From assembly GCA_037893225.1 (NCBI GenBank), contig JAZGUH010000075.1, positions 1,488,001-1,552,000 on the forward strand: a stretch of DNA of 64,000 nt, read 5' to 3'. The DNA is from Hippasteria phrygiana. Lineage: Eukaryota > Echinodermata > Asteroidea > Valvatida > Goniasteridae. The notes under the pieces are model-generated. The model had not been told where the DNA came from. It ran no database searches and saw only the letters and a list, made by a program, of their open reading frames with translations. Below are positions 10,550 to 20,140 of the stretch, piece after piece; position 1 is the stretch's first letter, and each line of letters opens with the position of its first letter. Both the position numbers and the translations under genes were made by a program.

Positions 10550-11122
10550 ATGGCCGAAGGTGGAGAAGATTTCGAAATGGGCGACCGAGGTCGAGAAGAC
10601 GAACAAAATGATGCCGATGATGCCGATGATGATTTTGAATGGGGCAACTATGATGAAGAGACTAGTTTTTCGATTCCACCCCCAAAAACGACGTGTGAAG
10701 CGATTGATAGATTAGGTCAAATTTCTGGTCGCATAAATACTGGTTACGCAGAATCGTTTTATGATTTTATGGAAAGCAAAGGTTATAAAAAACCAACGAA
10801 TATAAGATATGAAAAATTTCATAAAGAAGAAGATGGTATTTACGACGACAATATCTTGCTGACGGATAAACGCGACCCCAACAAATTTGTAGGTGAAGCG
10901 ACGTTAAGAAAAAACTTTAAAGAGAAGTATCCAAACGGAAACTTTAATATATTTTTAAAACAAGAGTTTGGTTTATTAACGGCCGATCAATATAATTTGC
11001 GAGATGCTAAACAAACGATAGATGCTGCTGTTTATAAACACGTCACTCCAGAACAACTTGTTGAGTTAGCTAACGAGCTGCACGATAACTTAGAACGTAT
11101 ATATGACGGGGCCCGAAATTGA
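10550..11122 (+). CDS. Acidic 190-residue viral protein of unknown function (intact)
   Basis: The start is in ttattaaaATGGCC. Residues 1-45 are highly acidic (repeats of DADD), then IPPPKT and a mixed alpha-type domain to the end. The frame is unbroken, unusual in this block. Its last 20 bp overlap the start of the next gene (11103) in another frame, a compact viral arrangement. The next protein carries a similar IPPP motif near its own N-terminus, which hints at a shared interaction motif or ancient duplication. No enzyme motif is visible. Confidence 0.55.
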   Translation: MAEGGEDFEMGDRGREDEQNDADDADDDFEWGNYDEETSFSIPPPKTTCEAIDRLGQISGRINTGYAESFYDFMESKGYKKPTNIRYEKFHKEEDGIYDDNILLTDKRDPNKFVGEATLRKNFKEKYPNGNFNIFLKQEFGLLTADQYNLRDAKQTIDAAVYKHVTPEQLVELANELHDNLERIYDGARN

Positions 11123-11914
11123 TCCTGATTATGATTTTGAAACCGGTAGATATACAATTCCTCCCCCTCAACCAAAAGGAGTAGATGCTCGAGCGCAAAC
11201 TGTAGGGTTAAATTACAGAGAACTTGTAGCTTTAGACAAAAAACTACAAACTATGAGCGGTAATGCCGAATTAAATTTAGCCGAACTGCGTAAACTATAC
11301 GATAGACGCGCTGAAATAAAAAAAGCCCTCGAAGTAGCAGAAACCGATAATGAGATGCAAGACTTACTTAAAGAACAAGAAGATATTGAAAATGAAATAG
11401 AGGGTAGATTAAGTCTCAAGCACGACCTTGAACTAAGCATGAATAATCAATTCGCTAGAATCAAAGAAACGATTAATACAATATTAGAAAGAGATACCTC
11501 GCTAGCGGAAAAGATTAGAATTCTGTTTCGAGAACAGGGTGTGACGGTTGTTAGTATATTAGCCGCGTTTGCTTTAGCACTAAGTACGATCGTTGCTTCT
11601 ATAATAGCGGCATGTTGGTGGCGGTGGTGCGGCTGTTGTTCCTGCTCCGACCCCCGTTACTCCTACACCCAAACCCGGAGGTAACTTGAAAGATTGGATA
11701 AGTAATCATTTAAAAATGTTGGCCAATTTGCTAAAAAAGATCGGGGGTAAGTTATTAGCCGCTTTATAAATTACCTGGTATTTTGGGTAGTATCGCGAGT
11801 TGGTTGTTTAATCTATTAAGTAAGTCGATAGGTTGGTTGGCGGAACACGTGTGGGCGTTATTAATCGGCGTCGGTACTTTGATTCTCGTATACATGCAAA
11901 AAAAATTAAAATAA
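11103..11914 (+). pseudogene. Viral coiled-coil/membrane protein, broken by two frameshifts
   Basis: The first frame (11103-11684) has a YTIPPPQPKG block, a long charged coiled coil (about residues 35-145, heptad-like EL/EQEDIENEIEG) and a hydrophobic segment (VTVVSILAAFALALSTIV, about 148-165). Beyond about 11600 the compatible frame is another one, reading Gly/Pro/Thr-rich linker codons through 11686-11765. Near 11766 it shifts again, and the last part encodes hydrophobic LPGILGSIASWLFNLL and IGWLAEHVWALLIGVGTL segments to TAA 11912-11914. Coiled coil plus several membrane-like helices suggests a virion membrane or membrane-active protein. That is inference. Confidence 0.6.
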
Positions 11915-11944
11915 TAAGTCGTATAAAATATAAGACTTTATAAA

Positions 11945-12436
11945 ATGACCGCAGAATCTATTTACCCTAAATTGCCCGATGTTCCGAGAGAAACGGACGA
12001 GTCTTCAGTCTTTAGGTTAAATAAAATCGAACGAGTGCAAAAAGAGATAGCCGCCGAGAGAGATAAGAGAGAACGGTTGCACACAAAGTATAATACAATT
12101 ATTACCTGTTTATCTAACGCAGAGACCGTTATAGAATGTTTCGGAGCCGTGTCTGGCACCATAGGCATAGCCAGCGTTGTCGGTGTCATTACTATACCTA
12201 TAGGCGTGGTGCTAGAAGGCATAGCTGTAGGATGCGTGGGTGTAAGTTTAGTATTAAAACGATTTAGTAAAAAGTTTAGAGGTAAAGCCAAGAAACACGA
12301 CGAGATTAGAGTAGTAGCCGAAACCAAATTAAATACGATAAATGAATTAGTGTCTCAGGCCGTAGACGATGGCGATGTAAGTCACGAAGAATTTACCTTG
12401 ATTAAAGAGGAACTAAAACGGCAAATTTTTTTTTGA
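11945..12436 (+). pseudogene. Viral coiled-coil protein with a hydrophobic hairpin; 5' part, split by a transposon
   Basis: The start is in actttataaaATGACC. The protein has a YPKLPDVPRE N-terminus, a charged helix (about 25-55), a glycine-rich hydrophobic double segment (ECFGAVSGTIGIASVVGVIT, then IPIGVVLEGIAVGCVGVSLV) and a second charged helix. It ends artificially with hydrophobic codons on entering a T-run at about 12427, where the THAP-type transposon begins. The continuation, a charged coiled coil in a compatible style, resumes at 17855 and ends at 18025. The family is conserved in invertebrate Polinton-like clusters, function unknown. Confidence 0.6.
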
Positions 12437-12768
12437 CTTTTTGGACTTTTCCGACAGTTTAAATACTCTTTTAACTGATGGAGATTAGTTTGCAGACGAG
12501 AGAAATTTTTTTATTAAAAAAAAAGGGTTGTTATTCTGAACCATTTATCCTGTTTCGCGAAAGCTCATTATGTATGTTAAATGTATGTACGTGACCCCGT
12601 GACGTACACGTGTAGAGTCGGTTGATGCTACAGCCAAACACTATGCATGTACGTACGTGGAGTTGATGCTGCTGAAGAGTTTTTGTCGACCTAACTCCTC
12701 CGTTTTCCCGTCTATTTTGTCTAATTTTGATATTATTTCAGTATGAGCATGGATCTGAGATAATCACT

Positions 12769-13085
12769 ATGCCTCGATCGTGTGTATTTGGGGGTTGCAC
12801 GAGGAACAGCGACAAAAACCCTGACCCAACCTTACTGCGATTCCCAGTGCTGAATGGAGCTCAAAGGCGACAGTGGGTCCGCTTTGTAGACAATACAATA
12901 TCTGATTTTGGGCTGTCGAAATGGTCGAAAATATGTGCAGAACATTTCGCCAAAGACTGTATAGAATAGATGATAGTGTTAGTATGAAAACTCAGCTGGG
13001 TTTGAAGGCACAATTCCGTTTGAAGGATGGAGCCATTCCAACTCTAAAAGCACCGAGCATTCCAATCCTGTCCCGGACTCACGCG
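12769..13085 (+). pseudogene. THAP-type zinc finger, frameshifted
   Basis: The exon opens after a likely acceptor (tattatttcag, ends 12741). From ATG 12769 it encodes MPRSCVFGGCTRN..., with the C2CH metal set C5-x4-C10-x45-C56-x2-H59 (KICAEHF), the size and spacing of a THAP domain. The frame stops at TAG just after CIE (12969). The following part of the domain, including the AIPTL version of the terminal AVPTIF-like box, is in another frame (about 12970-13060). THAP domains are the DNA-binding part of P-type transposases and of domesticated host proteins. Its place between inverted ends favours a transposon origin. No RNase H-like catalytic part was found. Confidence 0.7.
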
Positions 13086-13356
13086 CACCAGCGCGACGAC
13101 GTTAACTGCGGTTACCGTCTCGAGCAGCCAGAGAGCCCCGGTCGTCTCCCTGTCCACGCTCGCTTGACTCAACATGCATTGTACACGCACGGTACCGCAT
13201 GTATACCCTGCCGGATATGAGGCAGCCTTTTTCACTCCGTATATTTTGTAGGATCCTACACTTCCTACAGTCCTACACCATTGAAATGTGCACAAAGTAA
13301 AAAGCAAAGACGGATACAGTGAACCAGTTTTGTGTAGGACTAGACTGTAGGAAGTT

Positions 13357-14076
13357 CCCAGCTAACACATTGATGTTTTTATAACGTGGTATAAATGTTA
13401 TGTGTAATGTTTTGATGATATTACGAAATAATGTTATGGCGACATGGTCTTACAAACGTTTTTGTGATACCGACATGACATTCATGAAAAAGCGTTGGTG
13501 CGATGTTTTCATAACGTTACATTGACCTGATGCTGAAACATCAAAATAACATCTTTAAGGTAATGTTGTCGTGATATTTCGCAAAAATGTTATGGCGACG
13601 TTGTCTTACAAACGTTTTTGTGATACCGACATGACATTCATGAAAAAGCGTTGGTGCGATGTTTTCATAACGTTACATTGACCTGATGCTGAAACATCAA
13701 AATAACATCTTTAAGGTAATGTTGTCGTGATATTTCGCAAAAATGTTATGGCGACGTTGTCTTACAAACGTATTTGTGATACCGACATGACATTCATGAA
13801 AAACGTTGGTGCGATGTTTTTATAACGTTTCAAAATGTTTACAAACATTGCCCATGAAATATTAATTTGACATCGTAAAAATATTTCATGGGCAATGTTT
13901 TGTGAACATTTTGAAACGTTATGAAAACATCGCACCAACGTTTTTTCATTAATGTCATGTAGGTATCACTAAAACGTTTGTAAGACCATGTCGCCATAAC
14001 ATTATTTCGTAATATCATCACAACATTACACATAACATTTATACCACGTTATCAAAACATCAATGTGTTAGCTGGG
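13357..14076. mobile_element. Foldback mini-transposon with cccagctaacac ends
   Basis: The left end cccagctaacacattgatg (13357) and right end catcaatgtgttagctggg (to 14076) are exact inverted repeats. Homology between the two arms extends about 235 bp. The left arm is expanded by a ~157-bp tandem duplication ('gttatggcgac' at 13431, 13589, 13744). It lies inside the THAP element. Confidence 0.85.
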
Positions 14077-17000
14077 TTGCTTGTGACTGGCATTCAGCTC
14101 TTACATTGTTTTAAGTAAAAATAAATCATATTATAATTTGCATTAATTAACGTTTGAACTACGGTGTTCGAGCAGTAATTTGCAAGCTCTATTGATCTGT
14201 ATGCACTTTATGCCATTCCCACACTTAATCGTTCCTGCAATTAATGAAACGCTTTATGTTAGCAAGATTCGGCAACTCTGCTCCTGAAAATCAATGATTT
14301 TATATCGGTTAATACTTAATTAATATTGGTTAACATACTATACAATATATTAATACTATGTATACATACTATACAGAATTAAATATCTGAGGAAGCCTCT
14401 CCTCCACTTTAAGTACGTCCCTAAATGGTATATATATGCCCAATATCACCGTCGTCTTTAGTCACAGTTTGCAAGTCAAAATTCTTCTATTTGTTTTGTT
14501 TTGCTTTTTGGGCAAATTTGTTTCTTTGAGACTTTGAATAGTTAAATATTACACAATTATCTCTATGAAAACACCCTAAAACATATCGCTGTTACGCAAA
14601 ACATAACGTTCATGTTGAAAGAAAGTGACAAAATTGTTTCACCAAGGTTTACCACGCCCACTTGGGGTCAACATGCAAATTGAGGTCACTATAACGTTGT
14701 CACAACATCATCACAAATGTTCAGATGGTAACATTATCACGACGTCGTTATGATACCAAATGCCCCAAGATATATCTATTTTCTAAGACAAGTTTTAAAC
14801 ACCAGGAAGAAATGTTTTTACAACATTATTAAAACGTTTATAGTATAGTTCTGTGGACTCGAACATTTAGAACATGTTTTAAGAATGTTGTCAAGATTTT
14901 GGCATAACATTTTAGGGATATCTGTAAAACATAGTTTCATATTTTTCAAAGATGTTTTCAGAACATCATAAAAACATTGATATGTTCAGATTGTAACATT
15001 ATCACGACGTCGTTATGATATCAAATGCCCCGAGATATATTTATTATCTAAGACAAGTTTTAAACACCAGGCAGAAATGTTTTTACAACAATAATAAAAC
15101 GTTTATAGTATACTTCTGTGGACTCGAACATTTATAACATGTTTTAAGAATGTTGTCAAGAATTTGGCATAACATTTTAGGGATATCTGTAAAACATAGT
15201 TTCATATTTTTCAAAGATGTTTTCAGAACATCATAAAAACATTAAAATGTTCAGATGGTAACATTATCACGACGTCGTTATGATATCAAATGCCCGAGAT
15301 ATATTTATTATCTAAGACAAGTTTTAAACACCAGGCAGAAATGTTTTTACAACATTATTATAACGTTTATAGTATAGTTCTGTGGACTCGAACATTTATA
15401 ACATGTTTTAAGAATGTTGTCAAGAATTTGGCATAACATGTGTAAGATATTTCTGAAACATGTTTTAATGCTATACACACATGTTTTAAGAACTTCATAA
15501 TAGTACACCACTATATTTAGGTGGTAACATTATAATGATGTCTTTTAAAAATCAAAAGCTCTATGATATACTGGTATTTAACAATTCAGACAAGTACTTT
15601 TGCAGCAACATATTATTTAAACGTTTAACCGATTCTTCCATGCACTATAAACATTAATAACATGTTTTAAGAATGTTGTCAACTCTTGTCATAACATTTT
15701 TAGGGATATCTATGAAACATGGTTTTGTATTTTTTAAAGATGTTTTAAAAACATTTTTAAAATGCGGATGTTCAGATGGTAACATTATCATAACGTCGTT
15801 TTGATATCAAATGCCCGAGAGATATATTTATTACCTAATACATGTACATATATTTCTTAACTTGAACATTTATAACATGTTTTAAGAATGTTATCTATAA
15901 TTTGGCATAACATTTTTAAGATATTTCTGAAAATTTTTGTTTATGCTATACGCATATGTTTTAAGAACATCATCAGAATAATATAGGACTATTTAGGTGG
16001 TAACACCATAATGATGTCTTTCAAATATAAAATGCTCTAAGATATATTTAACAATTTAGACGTTTAACTGATTCTTTCATGGACTCAAACATTTACATCA
16101 TGTTTTAAGAATGTTGTCAACTCTTTGTCATAATATTTTAGGGATATCAGTGAAACATGGTTTCATATTTTTAAAGGAAGTTTTAAGAACATCATGAAAA
16201 CATACACATGTTGAGATGGTAACATTATCATCGCGTCGTTTTGATATCAAATGCCCCAGATCTATTTTTTACCTAAGACAAGTTTTAAACATCAGGCAGA
16301 AATGCTTTTTTGACATTATTAAAACGTGAATAATAGTTATGTGGACTCAAATATTTATAACATGTTTTAAGAATGTTATCAATAATTTGGCATAATATTT
16401 TACACATAGTTCTGCAACATGTTTTTAAGGATACAAATATATGTTTTAAGAACATTATAAAAACATACGACTGGTAACATTATAATGATGTCTTTTAAAT
16501 ATAAAATGTTCTGAGATATGTTTAATAATTCGGACAAGTTTTAAACATCAGTATGAAGTGTTTTTTAAACATTATTTTAACGTTGCTGATTCTTCCATGG
16601 ACTCAAACATCTATAAAATGTTTTATGAATGTTGTCAACTCTGCGGTATGATATTTTAGGGATATTTGTAAATTATTAGTATTATATTTTTAAAAATATG
16701 TTTTAAGAACATTATAAAAACTTACAGATAATAAGGTGGCAACATTATAATGACGTCTTCAAAACATCACATGCACTGACATTTATTAATTAAGTTAAAC
16801 CACTTTTAAACATTAGATAGAAGTGCATTTATAACATTTTCAAACGTTTTTGATAGTACCGTGGACTCAAGCATTCCGGAGATGTTTTAGTAACGTTTTA
16901 TGATATTTATAAAACATCTGGATTATATTTTTAAAATATCACATTTATGGCAAACTTTCCCTCATGAAAACTAAATTAAAACATTTGGTTATAACATTTG

Positions 17001-17186
17001 GATGACATCACTTTAACATACTCGATAAAACGTCAAATTTGAGACATTTAAATTATGTTATTAAAATGTTGTTCTGTTTATCATAACATTTCTATAAGGT
17101 TTTTAAAATGTTATTTTAAAATGTTTTATATATAACATCCGTAAGACCTTTTCATAATGTTATAAAAGCATAATGTGTTAGCTGGG
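14077..17186. repeat. AT-rich tandem array ending in a gtgttagctggg terminus
   Basis: A unit of about 265 bp ('gttcagatggtaacattatc' at 14719, 14984, 15249, then degenerate versions near 15520, 15770 and on) repeats roughly eight times to about 16900. The array ends with taatgtgttagctggg at 17186, the same terminus as the foldback element to its left. The whole 13357-17186 segment may therefore be one long element whose subterminal motifs (aacatttataacatgtttta) multiplied. No coding sequence seen. Confidence 0.75.
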
Positions 17187-17810
17187 TTGTAGGTCCTGCA
17201 GATGATGCATGGTGAAAAAAGCTGCCCCATATCGTGCTGCATATGACCGCATGCGCTGCATGCGATTGAGTCTGGTACCTTATAACAGAAATTGTGTGTA
17301 TAGTTCTGAGAAGGTGCGGGTCCTTATGAGGGCTGCATAATCAAAGTCGCCAGACTAGAGTATAGCATCAGCTCACACACAACTCACCGCGCAGGTCCCA
17401 ATAAAAGCCGACTGCAAACAAAGGAAAGTATGACTCATAACTAGCTTTTCAGCAAGAACAAGCCTACAACCCCAATTCTTAATGTGTCTCACAAAGATGT
17501 CAACACTTTAAAATATGTTTATCGTAGTGTTACTCCTGAATCATGAGCAAAAAGCACAGCAAGTAATACTAGCCTTAGACAAAAAAATACGTACAGACTC
17601 TACGTAAAACATTGTCGTATAATACAGTGACGTCATATGTTTCTACACGTGTACGTCAATACTCGCGCGATACGGCACGCAGTTGATCTCGGCCTTTTCT
17701 GAATCGAGTCAAAATGGCTCAGAAAGAAAAGGCTCAAAAACATTTTTTTTGATTTTTCAGAATCATGCAACTTGTTACATTAGATTTGGGGAGGCATAAA
17801 CTATCAGATA
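17187..17810. other. Right part of the THAP transposon, no gene seen
   Basis: Non-coding by inspection. It contains the 16-bp subterminal inverted match at 17642-17657 and AT-rich DNA leading to the right terminus. Confidence 0.5.
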
Positions 17811-17854
17811 AGTCAAAAATGTCAAAAAAGAAATTGGCGTTTTAGTTCCTCTTT

Positions 17855-18025
17855 AACGACGAATTAAGAAAGTTTTACGGAATGAAAGAAGCTATTAGAA
17901 CTCAAACGAAAGCTAGAGAAGAGTCCGAAAGAAATCAAAAAGAAATAGACGATGAGGTCGAAAAGAAAGTTGTCGAGAGAATGGAGAAAGAAAAAAAGAT
18001 CTTATCGCAAAACTTACAACTTTAG
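17855..18025 (+). pseudogene. 3' part of the viral coiled-coil gene split by the THAP transposon
   Basis: Fifty-six codons of highly charged helix (KEAIRTQTKAREESERNQ, DDEVEKKVVERMEKEKK) end at TAG 18023-18025. There is no start codon at its left edge. Character, strand and position fit the C-terminal end of the protein begun at 11945, displaced by the ~5.4-kb insertion. Confidence 0.5.
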
Positions 18026-18140
18026 ATTAGAAATATGTAAAGAGTACGATACTAGTACTCCATACAGTCGTAGACGTATAGGTGAGCCGCCTAATTATGA
18101 GAGTTTACAGCTTAGGCCTAGCGCTCCTTGCGAAGAATAG
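17952..18140 (+). CDS. Viral reading frame with PPxY and PSAP short motifs
   Basis: A 62-codon frame overlaps the end of the coiled-coil gene in a second frame and stops at TAG 18138-18140. The overlapping first third is basic and may be an artefact. The C-terminal part, beyond the coiled-coil stop, contains GEPPNYESL (a PPxY motif) and 13 residues later RPSAP (a P-S/T-A-P motif). In other viruses these short motifs bind NEDD4-type WW domains and TSG101. Here the role is inference. It may be a separate small gene or the true tail of the coiled-coil protein after a frameshift. Next comes a hairpin and then the convergent capsid copy B. Confidence 0.5.
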   Translation: MRSKRKLSREWRKKKRSYRKTYNFRLEICKEYDTSTPYSRRRIGEPPNYESLQLRPSAPCEE

Positions 18141-18174
18141 TTGTAGTTAGTTATACAGTAGATCTACGTAACAC

Positions 18175-18222
18175 AAAAAAACCTCACCTCTACACTCAGT
18201 AGAGGTGGGGATTTTTCTCTTT
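18175..18222. terminator. Hairpin between convergent viral genes
   Basis: Cctcacctctac (18182-18193), loop actca, gtagaggtgggg (18199-18210): a 12-bp stem with one G-T pair. It is flanked by an A-run on the left and T-runs on the right, so it looks alike on both strands. It lies between the + gene ending at 18140 and the minus capsid gene ending at 18445. Termination or 3'-end formation is inferred. Confidence 0.55.
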
Positions 18223-18444
18223 TTTTATCTAGTTTTAAAATAAAGCTTTTTATTTTTTTTGCCCCAAGAATTTAGCCGAGAGAGATAAAAAAATGTTTGC
18301 TTCCTAAAATTGTTGGGGGTTTCCCATTTTTGGAATCTGGCGATTTTCTATTTTGATTTTTGAAATATTGGGGGGAAAAAAGAGGGAAGAGGGAGGGGGA
18401 GAGAGGAGGGAAAACAGAGGTGGGGCAGTACTCTCCTTTCTCTA

Positions 18445-19678
18445 CTACTCGCCAAGTAGTCTTCCATCTTCGATAATCATTTGCGCGTCTATCACCAAGA
18501 ACATTTTAAAGAACTGGCTATCTCGGCTTCTCCTTTTCTAAATGAATAGAAATGCCACCACCTACTTCTCCTATTCTCCTGCCCGACCGTGACTTTTATT
18601 GTCGTCCGTTACTCTCATGTCCAACCAAAGTCCGTAATTATTTTTTAAGTACTCACCCATCGTCAGGTTCCACAAACTCAAATCTTTGGTCACACCGGCA
18701 CCAAATTCCGTGTGTGAGTCTCCGAAAAACTTGCAAATTTCTTCCCAGTGTTGATAACGCCTCATACCTTGACTGTACAATTGATTCGGTTTACCCTCGA
18801 TCGTGACATTAACTTTTTCAATCTTGGGATTATAAAAATGCCCCGGATTTTTGTTACTGGGTTCCTTGAATAAAAGTAGTGCTCCCTTGAGACTTTTAAT
18901 CGATTGATTAAGATTAATGTTCCAAGTCGTATCGGATTTGTCTAAGTCTCTGACGAGATATCTTTGAACTTGATCAAATAGAAAATGAGTCTTGCCTCGA
19001 TATTTTTGTCTGATGGCGGAAGCTAATGTTTTTATTGGTCACCACGTAAAATTCGAGAGACAGCCCGGAAATTTTGTATTTAGCGTCGGTGTCTGTAGAC
19101 TTGACGACGCTTTCGTGATCGTTGAACGTAAACTCGTACGTTAGTCTATCATTGAGCACCGATGGATGAAACGGTTGATGATCTCTGAGCATTTCAAAAT
19201 CTAGAGGAATGTAATATCTAAGCATCGGCTATGGCTTTGTCTTTTCCAGAATTCGCAGCTTCTGACTTATCACTAGCGTCGATTTGTATTTTTGTAATGT
19301 TGGGAGATTCAATTCCTCGGTACGAATGTTCCGAATCTTTAGGTCGCCATTTCTTTAAAAAAGTTGAATATATCCACGTCGTAAAAGTTTAGAATCTCTT
19401 TTCCTTCGAGGCATATTCTTACTTTTTTAAATCAAATTTCGCCCCACGTTATTATACAGAGTTCTAGCATCGTCGTCTCCAGACTCCAAATCAATGTTAA
19501 AAGCCAATCGACTAGTATCCAGTACAACCACATCGTCGGGACTCAACATTGGAAATTTAACGGTTAACGTTTGAGTAGCGTCTATACTAGGATTATGCGT
19601 AATGTCTCCAACCCTTAATCGCTCTAGGATTTTGTTTTACTTCTATGAGGGTTAAGTTTACTCCATAAATCGCATTCA
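18445..19678 (-). pseudogene. Major capsid protein gene, copy B, multiply frameshifted
   Basis: It reads on the minus strand from ATG (19676-19678; begins MNAIYG like copy A) to TAG at 18445-18447. Clear blocks shared with copy A are YIPLDFEMLRDHQPFHPS (near 19217), a KSTDTDAKYKISGL block (near 19090), MYSQGMRRYQHWEEI (from 18780), LWLDMRVTDDNKSHG (near 18600) and a terminal EDGR block. Reading frame changes occur at several places (for example near 19020, 18780-18970 and 18570), so it is dead. The two copies are diverged at many residues. They look like relatives from different viral lineages or an old duplication rather than a recent copy. Confidence 0.7.
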
Positions 19679-19720
19679 TCTGTATTTATACATTATAATA
19701 TATTTTTAAAGTAATAAATC
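19679..19720. promoter_or_regulatory. Bidirectional AT-rich viral promoter region
   Basis: Only 42 bp separate the divergent starts of capsid copy B (minus) and the membrane protein (plus). The spacer is almost all A/T and contains tataatatatttttaaag and TATA-like steps for both directions. Promoter function is inferred from the head-to-head layout. Confidence 0.45.
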
Positions 19721-20139
19721 ATGCCAAGTGTTTTAATGACGGTTGGCAAATCTATTGTAAACGCTTTTGCGTTTACGGGATCAAACTTTCTATTTTCGAT
19801 TTTAAGGCAGTCTAATGCGGAAGAAGAGCGTAAACGACACGACTTGGCCTTAGAAAGATTAACCCAAGCGAGGAATGAATGGCCAAGTATCTAGATTATC
19901 TCAACGAACGACTACAAAAGGAAGTCAAGGCTCAAAAAACATTTCGAAACATTGACGATGCGTTGAGAGAATATAACGCCGTGACTGGTTATGATATGCG
20001 AGTACCTGTAGGTTTAACGCACAAACCCACATTATCCGATTTTTACGTGCCCAGCCAAGAACAGAAAACGGTTGAAATTATATTCATCTTGGGAGGTACC
20101 GCTGTATTGGGTTTTGTAATTTATAAATCGTTTAAATAA
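19721..20139 (+). pseudogene. Viral small membrane protein, copy B, one frameshift
   Basis: The first frame (19721-19894) encodes a hydrophobic/Gly-rich start (VGKSIVNAFAFTGSNFLFSI) and a charged helix (EEERKRHDLALERLTQARNE). It stops at TAG 19892-19894. An overlapping second frame (from about 19879 to TAA 20137-20139) continues the charged helix (LNERLQKEVKAQKT). It then gives a linker and a C-terminal hydrophobic segment (IIFILGGTAVLGFVIY). The conserved gene is one protein in related clusters as I recall them, so a single indel near 19885 split it. The C-terminal half matches the remnant at 5849-5977. Confidence 0.6.
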
Positions 20140-20140
20140 A

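Larger units (their letters stand above)
12425..17831. mobile_element. P-element-like (THAP) transposon inserted in a viral gene
   Basis: The left end (about 12426-12450, ttttttgactttttggactt) and the right end (about 17811-17831) are imperfect inverted repeats. An exact 16-bp subterminal inverted pair lies about 170 bp in from each end: gacgtacacgtgtaga at 12601-12616 and its complement at 17642-17657. The interior contains a THAP-type zinc finger and is bloated by later insertions. The target is the viral gene 11945-12436/17855-18025. An exact target duplication could not be fixed because of T-runs. Confidence 0.55.

Noticed and set aside
5071..12436. Viral block considered as bacterial or giant-virus contamination
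   Set aside because: It is decayed, interrupted by eukaryotic transposons also found in the host introns, and contiguous with the host gene, so it is integrated.
13839..14033. Minus-strand frame inside the foldback element
   Set aside because: Its protein is the complement of the left arm's AT-rich repeat and has no domain character.
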